Shown here in pieces: positions 36,776 to 48,765 of a stretch of 64,000 nucleotides of DNA (the stretch's first letter is position 1; each line of letters starts with the position of its first letter). The position numbers were made by a program, and so were the translations under genes. This DNA comes from Capra hircus (lineage: Eukaryota; Chordata; Mammalia; Artiodactyla; Bovidae). The stretch is taken from assembly GCF_001704415.2 (NCBI RefSeq), contig NC_030817.1, positions 50,329,550 to 50,393,549 on the forward strand. The letters are read 5' to 3'. The notes under the pieces were generated by a model. The model had not been told where the DNA came from, made no database searches, and was given only the letters and a program-made list of their open reading frames with translations.

Positions 36776-37924
36776 CTGTCTTCTTGCTTTCTCAATCAAC
36801 TCATTAACCTCCAAGCCTTCCCTGTGTTGGCCTCATTACCAGCTTCCTCGTGGATTGAAAGATGTATTGACTGAAACTTCTGCCACTTCTGAGACCTCAA
36901 GGATGTTTCAACCTGTCTTAATAGAAGCCCTCCCTCCCTTCCATGACAAGAATTCCTCCTGCCTGTTATCCGGTGGTTTCTTTAAAATCAAGCATCATAA
37001 AACCTGAATTTCTAATTTGATATCTATGGTGACTCTGAAAAGCAGCCTTGCTTTGCTCTTTTGACCTGGGACCACCACCTAGGAGAGAGGAAAGGATGAT
37101 AGTAAACATCAGCCCGAGGGGCTATTGGCTTGTCTACGAGAATAGAGGTATAGCCACTCTCCTGTTTGGGGGTTTTGTATATGAAATTGTTTATAAGCAA
37201 CTTTGGGGAGTTACTTATAAACACCAAGTAGGAGCGTTAAATGAATCCACATTGTCTTGGAAAGTATAACTTGATTTGGCTGAGGACTAGCATTATTTTT
37301 CTTGGTGTAGATTGACTTTCATAAAGCATTAGTGTCCCAGTTCATTGTAGCTTTGGCTGACACCAAGTGAAGGGTGAAGATATGAAGAAGGCAGTTATGT
37401 TCATTTGGAGGCATGACTTTGGAAGCGTATAAACTGACTAGTTGACAAGAAAAATGAAAGCATATTTCTAAAAAGCCAAGAATGCCTTAGCAATCCAGAT
37501 AAATGCTGCTTGTAAAAACAAAACTGATAACCAGGAGTGACTGTGGAATGGAGCCTCGTGAACTCTGGGGAGTGAAGATAAGATAAATGGGTGAAAGACG
37601 AGGAGGGAAGTGTGTGTTTCCAGGGAAAATATTCGCAAGTTTTTTGTGAAGGGCAGCTGGATGTGCTCACGAAGACGACAAACATGTCAAATAAAAACAA
37701 ACCCAAACCACCGTGTTACCTTCTTTGTAGGCTCTTCAAACCAGCATGTGACTCTTTCCAGTAGAATTGTTCTAATTATCAGTAGACTTGTCTACTGGCC
37801 AGGTAGAGATTCATGCTTGACTTGATACTCGGGTTGAGTACAGCCTTCCACTGCCTAACAGGTCACTCTTGTGAAGGAATTACCAAGAACTGTAAGAGAG
37901 AGGTGGGCTCCCTGGGCTGTGGAG

Positions 37925-38030
37925 CTGGATAGACCCTGTTTGGACCCAGCCATGTGATTTGAGGCGAGTCTAAGCCTCAGTTTCCATGTCAGTAAAATGG
38001 GGATAATGACAGGGCCTCAGAGCTGAGGTG
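37925..38030 (+). mobile_element. MIR SINE remnant
   Basis: Core phrase taagcctcagtttccatgtc and agtaaaatggggataatgac. Confidence 0.7.
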
Positions 38031-40939
38031 GGGGTGAAGCACGATGGTTGGCAGCACAGCTGTCACAGTGGTCTCAGGCCAGGAAGCAGAGAAGGGCGAG
38101 GGGCTGGGCAGAAGGACCATTCTGGGCAGCCATCAGAACAGAGCTGCAGAGGAGCTGCACCTCCTACCCCTGCCCTCCTGGGTTGGATCTTGGGAGGGTG
38201 GCAGTGGAAATAGAAGGTCAGGGAGTGAGATTTGTAGCTGCTGCAGGTCCCTGAGGGTGCCTGGCACATCTGGTGACTTCAAACAAAGGGCACTAGTGAC
38301 CGGTCAGGCCAACAGGAAAAGAAGTCTTGGGCAAGAGGCCTCTTTGTTTGCTCCTGTGTGCGTGTGCCTGGTTGGCCCCAGCAGGCAGGAACTAGCTGTT
38401 TGTTTTGTGGAACAAAGAACAGGCCTGGTTAGATTCGGGGGATGGGGGGTGGTACCTGACAGGATTCCTCTTGGCTAAAACAAACTCTGGGAGAAGTGTC
38501 TGGGTCTGGGTCTGGTGTGTGTTTCCCTGTTGCAGATAGGGAGGGGAATAAAGACACACATACCCCTGCTTCAGCTCTGATCCAGCGAAGTCAAAGCCCC
38601 AGAAAAGAGTCCTGGGTGACCCCACGCTCTTCATCTCAGCTGCTTATTCAGCCTCCCTAGGAGTGTCCTTGGGGACACTCTGTGGCTAACTGCAGAGTGG
38701 GGTTAATGAGAGGGGCTGTGGTTTCCTGTGATGGGGCAGTTCCGCAGGAGTAGAGGGTTAGGGTATAGGCTGGGCAGAGGGGCAGACCCCACAGGATCTG
38801 TATGTAGTGGCTTTAATGTCAAGACCACAATGCGCTGAATGTGTGGGCTGGGCAGCTGCCCTCGTACATGGGGAAGGTGGCTCTGAGGATGACCACCATG
38901 CAGAGAGCACAAGTGATTTGCAAGGAGGTGCTCACTTCCTAGTTGGCAGACCCTCCTGTGCCCTAGCCCCAGTGCACTGCCTCTCCTGCTGGAGGGGAAA
39001 GTTGAAAAGATCTCTTCCCCTCCCTTGAGGATCGCAGATGGGGGAGTTGGTCTAGTCGTACAGCAGAATCTACCCGGAAGCAGCCAGCCCTTCCGAGCTT
39101 CTGCACCTTGGCAGGTGCTGTGTTTTCTCTCTGCTCTGCCTTTCCCTTCCCTTCTCTTCTTGGCTCCCAGCACTTGGCAGCTTTGCTCATCTCACCAGTT
39201 AAGGCTCCCTTGCCTCCCCTCCCAGACCAGTTGGTTTATATATCCTTTGTGGAATATATTGTATTATGCTTTCTTTTTTTTCATTTTCGCATAGGTTGCT
39301 CATACTTTAGGTTGCTCGTTTTAGTGGTGTTTGTGTGTGTATATTTGATTATTTACTTTGGGCCAGATGCTGTTAAATCTAGTGAGCAAAACTGGACACT
39401 TGTTCCCTTGCCTTCAGAAAGTTTTCAGTCTAGTGGAAGAAGATTTAAGGGGAAAAGTCATGTGAGTAAATACAAATTACTTGCATAGTTCATGTACAAA
39501 ATACAAAGGTTCATGTAAGAAGGGGACTGGGATTTGACCTAGTCTTGGAAGGTCAGGGACTGTTTCTTTGAGGAGGTGCTGATTGGCGTGAGCAGGAGCT
39601 CATGAAGTGGAGAGGTGGAGGCAGAGTCTTCCAGGCAGATGTGCAAAGGCCCTGGGGTGTGTGGGAACAAGGCATAGGAGGAAACATGAAAAGGCCAGTG
39701 GAAGGATGGGTTGAGTGAGGAGAAGAGTGGGATGCGATAGTGTTGGGAAGGTAGGTAGACCATGTTAGCCCTGTGGACGGGGTCAGAGGTTTGTTGTTTT
39801 TGCCTCAAGAGCACAGGAAGAGCCATTGACAGATTTCAGCAAGAGTGGACATGACCTGATTTGGGATTTAGACTCTTCTCTCCTGCCTTAGTGTGTGGGG
39901 ACTGAATTGAAGAGGGTGGAAAAGGGGAGAAGGTAGATGAGTGAGGAGCCTTTTGCTGTTGTCCAGGAAGGAATGCTGGCAGCTTGGACTGGTGTGGTGG
40001 CAGCGGAGGTGGAGAATGGAGGCTAGGTCTGAGATAAATTGGGAACTCTTGGGATAAAGTTAAATGGCTTTTCCTGTTATAGGACCTCTCAGAACCTCTA
40101 CTGCTTAGGCTGATTGTGGGTTATGACTCTCTAAGATGACTCGGCTTTAAGAATTCCTCAGAATTATATGACCACAAACTTATTTTTTTCAAAAGATCTT
40201 CCACAATTCTTTTGTTTTATAGAATGCTTTCTGGGAAATGCTGAGTCATATAATTGTTTTTTGCAGGATACTTTCCACAGAGGGTTCTGGATACTCTACA
40301 AACGCCTGTAATTGGGAATGAACTTGACAATATAAAAAGAGAACTGTTGGCCACAAAGTTTGAAGATTTGGACAAAATCACATTGAATGCATAGATCCAA
40401 GTCAGTATAGAAAGGTTTTGGAGGCCAGATAGGAGTTTGAATTCATTTTGTTGTTACATATTGGGTGTCGTTCTGGACTCCGAGCTGAGATGGGTTGTGA
40501 TGGAGGTGTCACCTTGGCCACGTTGTTATGGAGGACCTGATTGAATGATCAAGCTGTGAGGTATGTATTAGAACTGGGTATCCTCTCTTTCTAGAATGAA
40601 GTAGATGAGGCTCTGGACTTGGGTGTCAGAGTACGAATGGGAAACGCATCTTTCAGGTTGAGAAGGAAATGTAAGCTGTTTGCCTTCACACCCTTTCCCC
40701 GTGGCAGGCAGCCGCTGTCAGTAGCTGGAAGCTGAGCCTCTTCTGTGTTTTCCTGAGGCCAGATAAGTGCAAGGAGTCCCCTGGAGCCCTTGGATTCTCG
40801 AGCAGAGCCGGAGGAGAAGGTGTGCGTTTGGAATTGCATTGTTACTGTCAGGGAGCAGGAGAGGCATTACTTAGAGTTAACAGATAATGTCTGATGAGGT
40901 GGTTAAATTTAAGTCCATCAAGTTCTCGCCACAGCTGAG

Positions 40940-41010
40940 ACTGCACTGTGTGACTTTGAACAAGTCGTTTAACCTCTCCAGACCCTGGTTCGCTCATCTG
41001 GAAAATGAGT
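40940..41010 (+). mobile_element. MIR SINE remnant
   Basis: gtgtgactttgaacaagtcg, tttaacctctccagaccctg, then ctggaaaatgag. Confidence 0.65.
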
Positions 41011-41754
41011 GGCTGGAGCATGTGTCACGTTTCCCCTAAGCTAAATAATACCAGCTGTCTCAGGGGACTGAAAATTCATTCGTTAGGACAGTTGTTTATC
41101 AGGTTAAGTAAGAACTTTTGCCTTCAGAGAACTAGAATTTTTGAAAATTTGGATTGAAAATGAGGCCTTTGTTTAAAAAAAAAAAAAAAGTGAGGAGTGT
41201 CCAATTCACACATTGCTTTGCAATTCAGACATCTTTTCTGAGGCTGAGACGCAGCAAAGCAAGGCCAGGCCGACTTCAGGCAGGACAGCCCACTTAGCAA
41301 TGCAAAGGTAAACAGCACCTAATGAAGGAACCTGTTAATTGCGGACTCAATTTAGGAAAGGAGGGTGCTAAGAATTTATTTTTAGATAGGGTGTTTGGAA
41401 GTTGAAAGAACTTTTTCATGGAGACATTATTCTAAATTGAGGTTAGGTTCTCAGGCCAGATAACAAAAGTTGATCTGGCTCATGATACTGGAAATGGTGT
41501 GTGTTGACGATAAAATAATATCAAATAAATGTGCTATGGGCAGTGTGTGCATTGGGTAGCTATCGTTGGATAACCATTCAAATAGACTGGACACTTAAAA
41601 ACACATAGAGCCAATTAATTCAATAAAGTTGAATTGTGAGTGTCCTGTGTGCCAGGCACTGGCTGGGCAGGGAGGGCCAGTGGAGAGGCAAGTTCTGACT
41701 GTGAGGAGCTTGGTGGCTGGTGGTTGGTCTGCTGAGCTCTCAAGTCAGGTTGTC

Positions 41755-41850
41755 TGGGATTGTGCCTGGCCCTGCTGCTTACTGTCCCTGAGAATGGAGC
41801 AAGTTACTTAACCTCTTAGTGTCTCCGTTTCCTCACCTGTAATCAAAGAA
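41755..41850 (+). mobile_element. MIR SINE remnant
   Basis: gagcaagttacttaacctct and gtttcctcacctgtaatc. Confidence 0.65.
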
Positions 41851-41865
41851 TTTAACAGTACCTGG

Positions 41866-41987
41866 GGCTTCCGTGGTGGTCCAGTGGTTAAGACTCTGCA
41901 CTTCCAATGCAAGAGGGGTGGGCTCAATCCCTGGTTGGGGAGCTAATGCAGTGAGGTAAAAAAAGTATAAAAACAAACAAAAAACAG
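41866..41987 (+). mobile_element. CHR-type SINE, sense, short
   Basis: Head gggcttccgtggtggtccag, ggttaagactctgcacttcc, then an A-rich tail (aaacaaacaaaaaac). It inserted directly downstream of a MIR remnant. Confidence 0.8.
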
Positions 41988-43261
41988 CATTTTTCTTGGG
42001 AAGGGTAGGAGGGAGGGGGTGACTTAAGACTAAGAGAGATGCCCGTGGGGTGGGCATAGTGCCCAGCATAGAGTGAGGGTTCAGTAGATGCTGTTCTGCC
42101 TGCCTGGCCAAGAGCCTTGTCCTGTGGGATGCAACGGCAGCTTCCCTGGGGCCAGTGGGAGATGGGGTCTAGTCCCCCAAGCACAGCCCTGGAATGGGAT
42201 GGGCTATGATGGGAGAGAAATGTGGGAGGAAAAAGACTTTGTCTTTTTCCTCAGAGAAGTTAAGCTCCAAGTTAGCAGCAAAGAGAATGGGCTTGAGGCA
42301 AGAGGGTGAGCTCCTGGAGCTATCTGAGAAATGCGTGAGAGTCAGAGGAATGTTGGGGATACTCTGGCGGCAGGGGGGAGAAGTGGAAAGGGGCTGGCAG
42401 CTGAAGAAAGGATGGGAACAGGAGGATCCCAGCCATGACCCCTGTCCTGTCTCCTTTGTTCCCTGCAGTATTACTCACAGGGCGGGTCCTGGGGAGGGTC
42501 TAATGGATATCTAACTCGAGGTGGCCAAAGCTTTCTTTTTTTGAGTTCAGGAACCAGGTCTCCTCTGTGGTCTCCATACAGACACATCCCTGTGAGGCTC
42601 TATTTTATTTACTAGGAGACTTTGTCTCGGGAGCTGGGGCACATAATAATCAAGACGACAGTTGGCAAGACTCTTCCAGGAGTATTGTTTTGGTTCTGGG
42701 CCCCACATTTCCAAAGAGTACTTGGTACTGCACCCCAGTGGGTGAAGAATAACCTTTGAAAATTTAGCCTAAAGAAGAAAAGATAAGCTAAGATGATGTG
42801 AAGGAGGTAGGAGGGCTTTAAGTGTTTGAGAAGCTGAGATTTGGAGGAAGGACCATGCCCTTCCTGGTTGGTCCCAGTGACATTGCAGGAATGCAGATAG
42901 CAGCTAAGCGTAAAGGAGATGTTTCCATGGCTGGGAGCTGGAGGAGACAGAAAGGCTTGTTTAATGAGGTAGTGGGTTTCCAGCCCCAGGAGGCAGAGGC
43001 TGGATGTCTGCTTATCTATCAGTGATACGGTTGGGGTGGACAGAGATTGCCGGGTGAGGGGGGCAGGGGTGGTATACTGAAAATTCAGATTAGGGTTTGA
43101 ACCAGAGACACTTGATGTCCCAAATAGCACTGACATCCTACCACTCAATGAGTAAAATATAAATGAGCAAATGAATATTCAAGTCTATCTGAACTTACCT
43201 GGAGAAATACAAACTTTGGTAGGCCAGAGAGTGAAGGAAACTTTATCTGCCATGTGGATGG
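41988..43261. other. Intronic stretch without recognised repeats
   Basis: Nothing secure. The 178-codon minus-strand frame at 42612-43148 has no recognisable domain. Confidence 0.45.
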
Positions 43262-43377
43262 CGTAAGTCGCGTCTGACTCTTTTTGAGCCCACGGCGTGC
43301 AGCACACCAGGCTTCCCTGTCCTTCACTGGCTTTCGGAGTTTGCTTACACTCATTTGCAATGAGTCAGTCAGGGATA
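43262..43377 (-). mobile_element. BovB 3' end fragment, antisense
   Basis: gtcgcgtctgactctttttg, cgtgcagcacaccaggcttc and aatgagtcagtcagg. Confidence 0.7.
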
Positions 43378-44398
43378 GGCTAGATCTCTGCAAGTTATAT
43401 CCAAGGGTGCCTCTCAAATGGTGGATCATCCAGGCTGGTGCGGTTATCTCAGGGGTCTGGTTGAGGTGCCAGGTCCCCCAAAGAGCAGGTCCCTTGCAGA
43501 GCAGTGCTTGTGGCCCAGGAAATTTCAGCCAGTGACTTGACTGGGGGTGGGAGAGAGGCTTCTGGTCAGATGGGGTGTGGAGGACAACCTCGAGCTTAGG
43601 GTGGAAGGCCAGTCGAGGACTGGGCCCTGCGTGGGGTGCAGTGTCATCAGCCCTTGGTGCTTAAGACTCACTCAAGATGGGCAGGATTAAAGGGCTTAGG
43701 GTAGGGGGAGGCTGGTAGCTCACTTCCCGAGTGGCTGCCCCTTGTGCCTGCATTCTGGTGGCGGCTGCCACGGATGCTCACACAGGTGCTTGCAGCCACC
43801 CTGAGAGCGGACACAGCATTAATCCCTGTTTGCACGGTGGGAAGCGGAGGCTCTAGTTCCACAGCTGGTTAGTGACTGGAGCAGGGTGATGATAGTGATG
43901 AGGGTCACTACAGTCACTGCTGTTTCTTTAGAGCCCTCTGTCTGCCTGGCCACGTGCTTCACATTTCACATTCGCTCCCGGTAACTCCCCCAGCCCCATC
44001 CCCACCCATGCTCCTGCTTGCTGAGTGATGTGATTGCTGTTTCTAAGGGAGGTGAAGCTCAGTAAAGGGTAACTGACTGGCTCGGAGTCATGTGGCTTGT
44101 AGGTGCCTGAGTCAAGATTTGAACCCAAGATTACCCGATGCTAGAAGCCATGCTGTTTCCTTGTTACAGCCCCACTGTCTCTTTGGGGTGAAGCAGTGGG
44201 AGGAGCAGATGGTGAATCACTGAGTGGCCTGCATGTGAGACATGTTACTTGCCCTCACGTTGCGTTGGCCAAAGCGAGTCTATGGCCCCATCAGACTTCA
44301 GGAAGACAGGCAGGCACTATTGTACAGATGCCTGGAGGCTCGAAGCACAATGAATACCCACCATGGTGATTTATGGGGCCTCAATGGTAGGTGCCCTA
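43378..44398. other. Intronic stretch with a faint antisense MIR
   Basis: A MIR-like segment in antisense lies near 44030-44135 (ggtgaagctcagtaaagggt, atttgaacccaagatta); otherwise nothing recognised. Confidence 0.4.
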
Positions 44399-44493
44399 AA
44401 TGGCCTTTAAAAAAGAAAAAACCACAAACAATGGGACATGGCCCTCAATGGCCTTTAAAAAAAAAAAACCACAAACAATGGGACATGGCCCTC
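44399..44493. repeat. 48-bp tandem duplication
   Basis: Two adjacent copies (44399-44446, 44447-44493) running from aatggccttt through an A-run and ccacaaacaatgggacatgg to ccctc. They differ only in the A-run (one G and one base of length). Confidence 0.95.
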
Positions 44494-46164
44494 AAGCAGT
44501 CGTGGGGTAGGTCTTTGAACGGGCTTGACTTCATTCCTCCCCTCTGTCTCTCCTGGCTCTTCTGAGAGGATAGGTGATGTTTATTTCCTCCTTTATTCAG
44601 AAGCTGGGGGACTGAGTAAAAGTCCTGTCAGCAGCCATGGCTGGGAAACAATTAGTTCAAGGGGATGGAGGCCAAAGAGTCACCATGTGTGCCTGGGGGG
44701 GAAGCCAGCAGCGCAAGCCCTGTAACTTCTGGGTGGCACGTATTAATTCCTTCCTGGACACCATTTGTTGCACATACAGTGGCTAGTGTTTTGACACTCG
44801 GCACTATCTTCTTTCATTTTTCTTTATCCGTGCAGTGAATGGACCCGTAACACCACCCCTGTTTTTAAAGAAAACTGAACCGTAGTTCTGAGAAACAAAG
44901 TGGCCAGGTGACCACCCCTGGATTAGGACATTGCTGTCGGTATTTCTGGCTCTGTTCCCTTTGCCGGGCGGTTAGAGCTAGCTGCAAACCCCTGCAGACT
45001 GGCCTGTAGGGAAGGGGCTGGAGGCCGTGTATGGGCTTTGCAAGAGACCAGTCTGCTCAGCTGTCACAGGAAGCAACCTACATCTTTGAAGGAGGAAATA
45101 AAGGTCACCCTTAGTGTATGTCTTAACCCTGGAGATGGTGGGAACCAGCCTCAAAAGCATGCTGATAGTATTGGTCCAGCCTCTTCCATTCCAAACATGA
45201 GGTCAGTCCTGGTTCTCTTTCTCCAGCCCCTTTTATCATTGTTCCTGCAGCCGTGGAGGCAGAGGGAGGAAGGAAAAGGTTGGCAGTTCTCTGTGTGAAA
45301 GTTGGTCTCGTTTGGAGTGCAAAGAGGCACTAAGGAGAATGGTCATCAGATTGAGAGTTCTTGGTCTGAGAATTTCTCTTTAAAATTTTTAAATGGAATG
45401 ATTTCTACCACTTAGGGTTGATTGTTTCAGCACTAATGGAAATGTGGCAGCAGCCACATGGGAAAGTTGAAGGATCTGCTTTCCCAAATAAGATTTCTGA
45501 GAAGGAAACCACATAGACCTGTGGGCTTGATTAAGGCCTGTTGGCTTCCAGATTGAGCCTTGGTTTATCTTGGAGGGGTCCCCACAGCTCCCCAGTGGGC
45601 AGTGCCCTGGAGAACTTGCTTGTTTATCTTCTGTCTTCAGAAATCCTGTTCAACCTGTTGGAGGTGTGTCCTGACAGCAACCTGATGTTAACCATTTGTG
45701 AAGCTGTTTGGTCCATCGGTGATGAAGTCAATCTATCCGGGTGTCTAACCCCTGCTTTTTCCCTGACCCTACCTCCTTGTATTTTCCTGGTGACGCAGAG
45801 CTCTGGACTTAATGACTTTGTCTGGGTGGAGTCCCTTGTGCTAGCCGGTGGCCCCATGAGGGGCTCACGGCACTGTGGGGGAATGTTGTGTTCTATAAAC
45901 AGAACTTTCATGTGCTGGTCCCAAGATTAGCATTGACTGTGACCCTCATGGTGAAGGGGAGATGGTGTCTTACAGCGGTGATCTGAGGCTGTTTTAATCT
46001 CCTGGACACCAAGATGAACCAAAGATACCGGGGAAATTTTTGTAAGGGTTTTTAGGGAATGGTGTACCAAAAAAAAAAAAAAAAATAGCTGAAGCATAAT
46101 TAAAATATGTAACCTAGAACTTAGTTTCAGAGAAGCTCTTCTTTTAAAAACGGTTTTTTGTTTT
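44494..46164. other. Intronic stretch without recognised repeats
   Basis: No exon or repeat recognised; A-run at 46070-46085. Open frames on both strands (for example 45541-45930) lack domains and splice context. Confidence 0.45.
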
Positions 46165-46440
46165 ACAGATTTTATTTATGGCCATGCTGGGTCTTCACTG
46201 CTGCACACAGGCTTTCTCTAGCTGTGGCGAGCAGGGACTGTTCTTTAGTTGCAGTGTGTGGCCTTCTCACTGTGATGGCTTCTCTCATTGTGGAGCATGG
46301 GCTGTGGTTGCTTGGGCTTCAGTAGTTGCAGCGCATAAGCTTTGTTGCCCTGTGGCATATGAGATCTTCCCAGGGCAGAGATTGAACCCGTGTCCCCTAC
46401 ATTGGAAGGTGAATCTTAACCGCTGGACCAGGAGAGTCCC
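46165..46440 (-). mobile_element. CHR-type SINE, antisense
   Basis: gatggcttctctcattgtgg, gcttgggcttcagtagttgc, ggcagagattgaacccgtgt, ctggaccaggagagtcc. Confidence 0.8.
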
Positions 46441-46814
46441 AGAAAAGCTCTTGCAATGCAGTTTTCCTGGTGCTGAAGGACATAGCTGAAGCCCCTGGAT
46501 GGCAGGGGTACATCTGCCTTTTCCCTTCTCTGGCTGATTATGGGGTTTCCTCTAAAGATACTGCCTCCACTCAGAAGAAGCTGGTAGCAAGTAGCAGAGA
46601 CAGGAGTCAGAGGGCTGGGTGCAATCCTGGTTTGTGGCTTTGGTCTACATGACCTTATATGTAGTTGTCATCAATTGTCGTCATTTTACTGTGTGCCTGA
46701 AACATTGCTACGCGCCTGGCATAACGTCTCCATTCATTATTAGCACAATGGGGAAAGCCAAGACTGAGAGGTGAAACAAGCAGGGCCAGATCAGGTCGCT
46801 AACCCCCAGGCCTG

Positions 46815-47095
46815 AACTCTTGTTTTGTTTTTAGCGATAACATTCACATAATGTAAAATTCACGGTTTTCAGCATTTTAAAGCGTACAGTTCACTGGTTG
46901 CGCAACCATCAGCACTGTCTGCGCAACCATCACCACTGTCTGAAGTCCAAAACAAGTCCATCTCCCCCAGACAAAGCCCCTTACATCCAAACCCCCTCCT
47001 TCCCTGTCTCCTGGCAACTGCAAGTCTATTTCCTTTCTCTGTGGATCTGCCTGCCTAAGTGTTTCACGTTGGTGGAATCACATTTTATGTCAAGG
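46815..47095 (-). mobile_element. Old L1 3' region fragment, antisense
   Basis: ttcacataatgtaaaattca, ttttaaagcgtacagttcac, ggcaactgcaagtctatttc, ggtggaatcacatttta. It resembles the segment at 54620-54780. Confidence 0.7.
46900..46941. repeat. 21-bp tandem duplication inside L1 fragment
   Basis: Unit gcgcaaccatca(g/c)cactgtct twice, one substitution between copies. Confidence 0.9.
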
Positions 47096-47099
47096 CCTG

Positions 47100-48070
47100 A
47101 ACTGTTACTGAGCATGTTGTCTCTTGGAGAAATTACTTGACCTGTTTGTGTGCAGAGTATTTTTATCCTAGGTATTTTTACTCCAGTAGGAATATAGGTT
47201 TGTTGTGTGGCTTAAATGATAACCTTTGTCAAATGGATTCTGTGAGCAGGCGTGGGACATTTTATTAGCCTGGTTTTTGTCTTGAACCTCTGTCTGAATT
47301 TCAGGTCACCCTGAGAGTAAATCTTTCTGGTTTTTTAACCATTTAAAGGGAAATGTATTGATATACTTTACAAGGACATTGTGAAGAAACCAATGATATT
47401 TTTAGCCTATATAATCACCAGGTTACTATAGAAAAAAACTGGGTATTTGAGTATGATTAAAAGGGAGTATATTTTAGGTGGCTTTGTAAGCAGGAAAATC
47501 ACCATCAGAGCAACAAAAAAAAATAGGATTTAAACAAAATCTTCATTAAGCATGATAACTTTCCAGCTCAGTGAGCTCTGGCAATTTGGTGACTGTGGAG
47601 AGAGCAATGCTTAGTTCTGTGGCAGGAAGTTGATGTTCAGATGTTGTCCTTAGCTCTGGATGCCGTGGCAAGGACGTTGGTTAAAAAAACAAAAACCCAT
47701 CTGAGTTAAGCGAACAGCATCAGCATTTGAAATTTAAGTTGTAGGAGTAAAACCTCTGAAATTCTTCATTTAATGGTTACCTAATACTGCCCAGTTTCTT
47801 CTGGTTCATTCTAGAATCCCAGACTTTTGAGCTGGCAGAGACACTGAAATTAGCTAGACTGACCAGTTCGTGTCACAGAGGAGGAGACTGAGGGCGGATG
47901 GAAATTAAATGACTTGCCTGAAGTCATCATATAGTAAATTATTAGCAGAGTCTAACCCAGAATCCACATCTTCTAATAAAAGGAAACAGAATACTTACTT
48001 TTGCTACTCTGGCTTTGGAATCAGCTCTTTCTTGAAGATATTTAGGGTTTTGGTAATGAGTAGTCTTCAT
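47100..48070. other. Intronic stretch with an antisense MIR
   Basis: MIR in antisense near 47870-47970 (ggaggagactgagggcggat, aatgacttgcctgaagtcat); the rest shows nothing recognised. Confidence 0.5.
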
Positions 48071-48204
48071 GCATTGGAGAAGGAAATGACAACCCACTCC
48101 AGTGTTCTTGCCTGGAAAATCCCAGGGATGGGGGAGCCTGGTGGGCTGCCGTCTACGGGGTCGCACAGAGTCGGACACGACTGAAGCGACTTAGCAGCAG
48201 CAGT
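48071..48204 (+). mobile_element. Bov-A2 SINE monomer, sense
   Basis: attggagaaggaaatgacaa to gacacgactgaagcgactta plus a short AGC tail. Low divergence. Confidence 0.9.
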
Positions 48205-48272
48205 CTCTCCTCCTTTAAGGTTTCCTTTGCCAAGTTTATTCCCATCTTCCTCACATACCACTCCATTGCCAC

Positions 48273-48761
48273 TGTTGGGTCAGTTTTTCTCCCTCTGTTC
48301 TTATCTCATTGTAGCAAAGAATTGAAATGACAGACCAGGACAGCTCAAGCAGGCAGGGTTTATTAAGCAGGCAGTACATTCTCAAGCGATGAGAGCGGAC
48401 CAGCCCCCATAGGAGTGATCTCAACCCTTCTCAGCTTCCCTTTTTATATCTTTTGTTACTTCCTCTTTGGTGGTTTCTGGGGCTTGATTGGTTGTGTCCC
48501 GAGCGAACGAGGCGTGAGCCTGAGACCGATCGGGGGTGGGGGCATGTTTTCCCACTGGAGGTCTTCACTCTGGTCCGTGATTTCTCTTATACAAATGAAG
48601 CATAAGCCCGAGACTAATCAGGGAAGGCTGGGTGAGAGGGGGAGGACATGTGAATAAAGTATGAACCCGGGTCCAATCAGGGAAAGGAGTGTGAGTACAT
48701 TTTCCCATTGCCATTTTGGACTGCCATTTGGGGCCCTGTTTCTGTATTCTAACTACCAGCA
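48273..48761 (-). mobile_element. Solo LTR of an endogenous retrovirus, antisense, 4-bp TSD
   Basis: A 489-bp element with TG...CA ends, flanked by ccac at 48269-48272 and 48762-48765. A 4-bp duplication is typical of gammaretrovirus-like (class I) integrases. Read on the minus strand it shows a CCAAT box (near 48490), a TATA-like atataaaaag (48441-48450) and an AATAAA signal (48359-48364) in the expected U3-R order. U3 also has repeated short modules containing ccaatcag/ctgattagt. No gag, pol or env sequence is attached, so this is the product of LTR-LTR recombination. Confidence 0.85.
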
Positions 48762-48765
48762 CCAC

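Larger units (their letters stand above)
36776..41865. other. 5-kb stretch carrying only old MIR-type relics
   Basis: No LINE-1, BovB or ruminant SINE seen in over 5 kb. Three MIR remnants are listed separately. 39530-39860 (phrases gatgtgcaaaggccctgggg, gagtggacatgacctgattt) belongs to an old interspersed family I cannot name. A stretch at 14455-14640 looks related. Confidence 0.5.

Noticed and set aside
42612..43148. 178-codon minus-strand ORF
   Set aside because: No recognisable domain, no splice context on that strand.
48273..48761. Provirus with coding genes
   Set aside because: Host sequence directly abuts both LTR ends with matching 4-bp duplications, so only a solo LTR is present.
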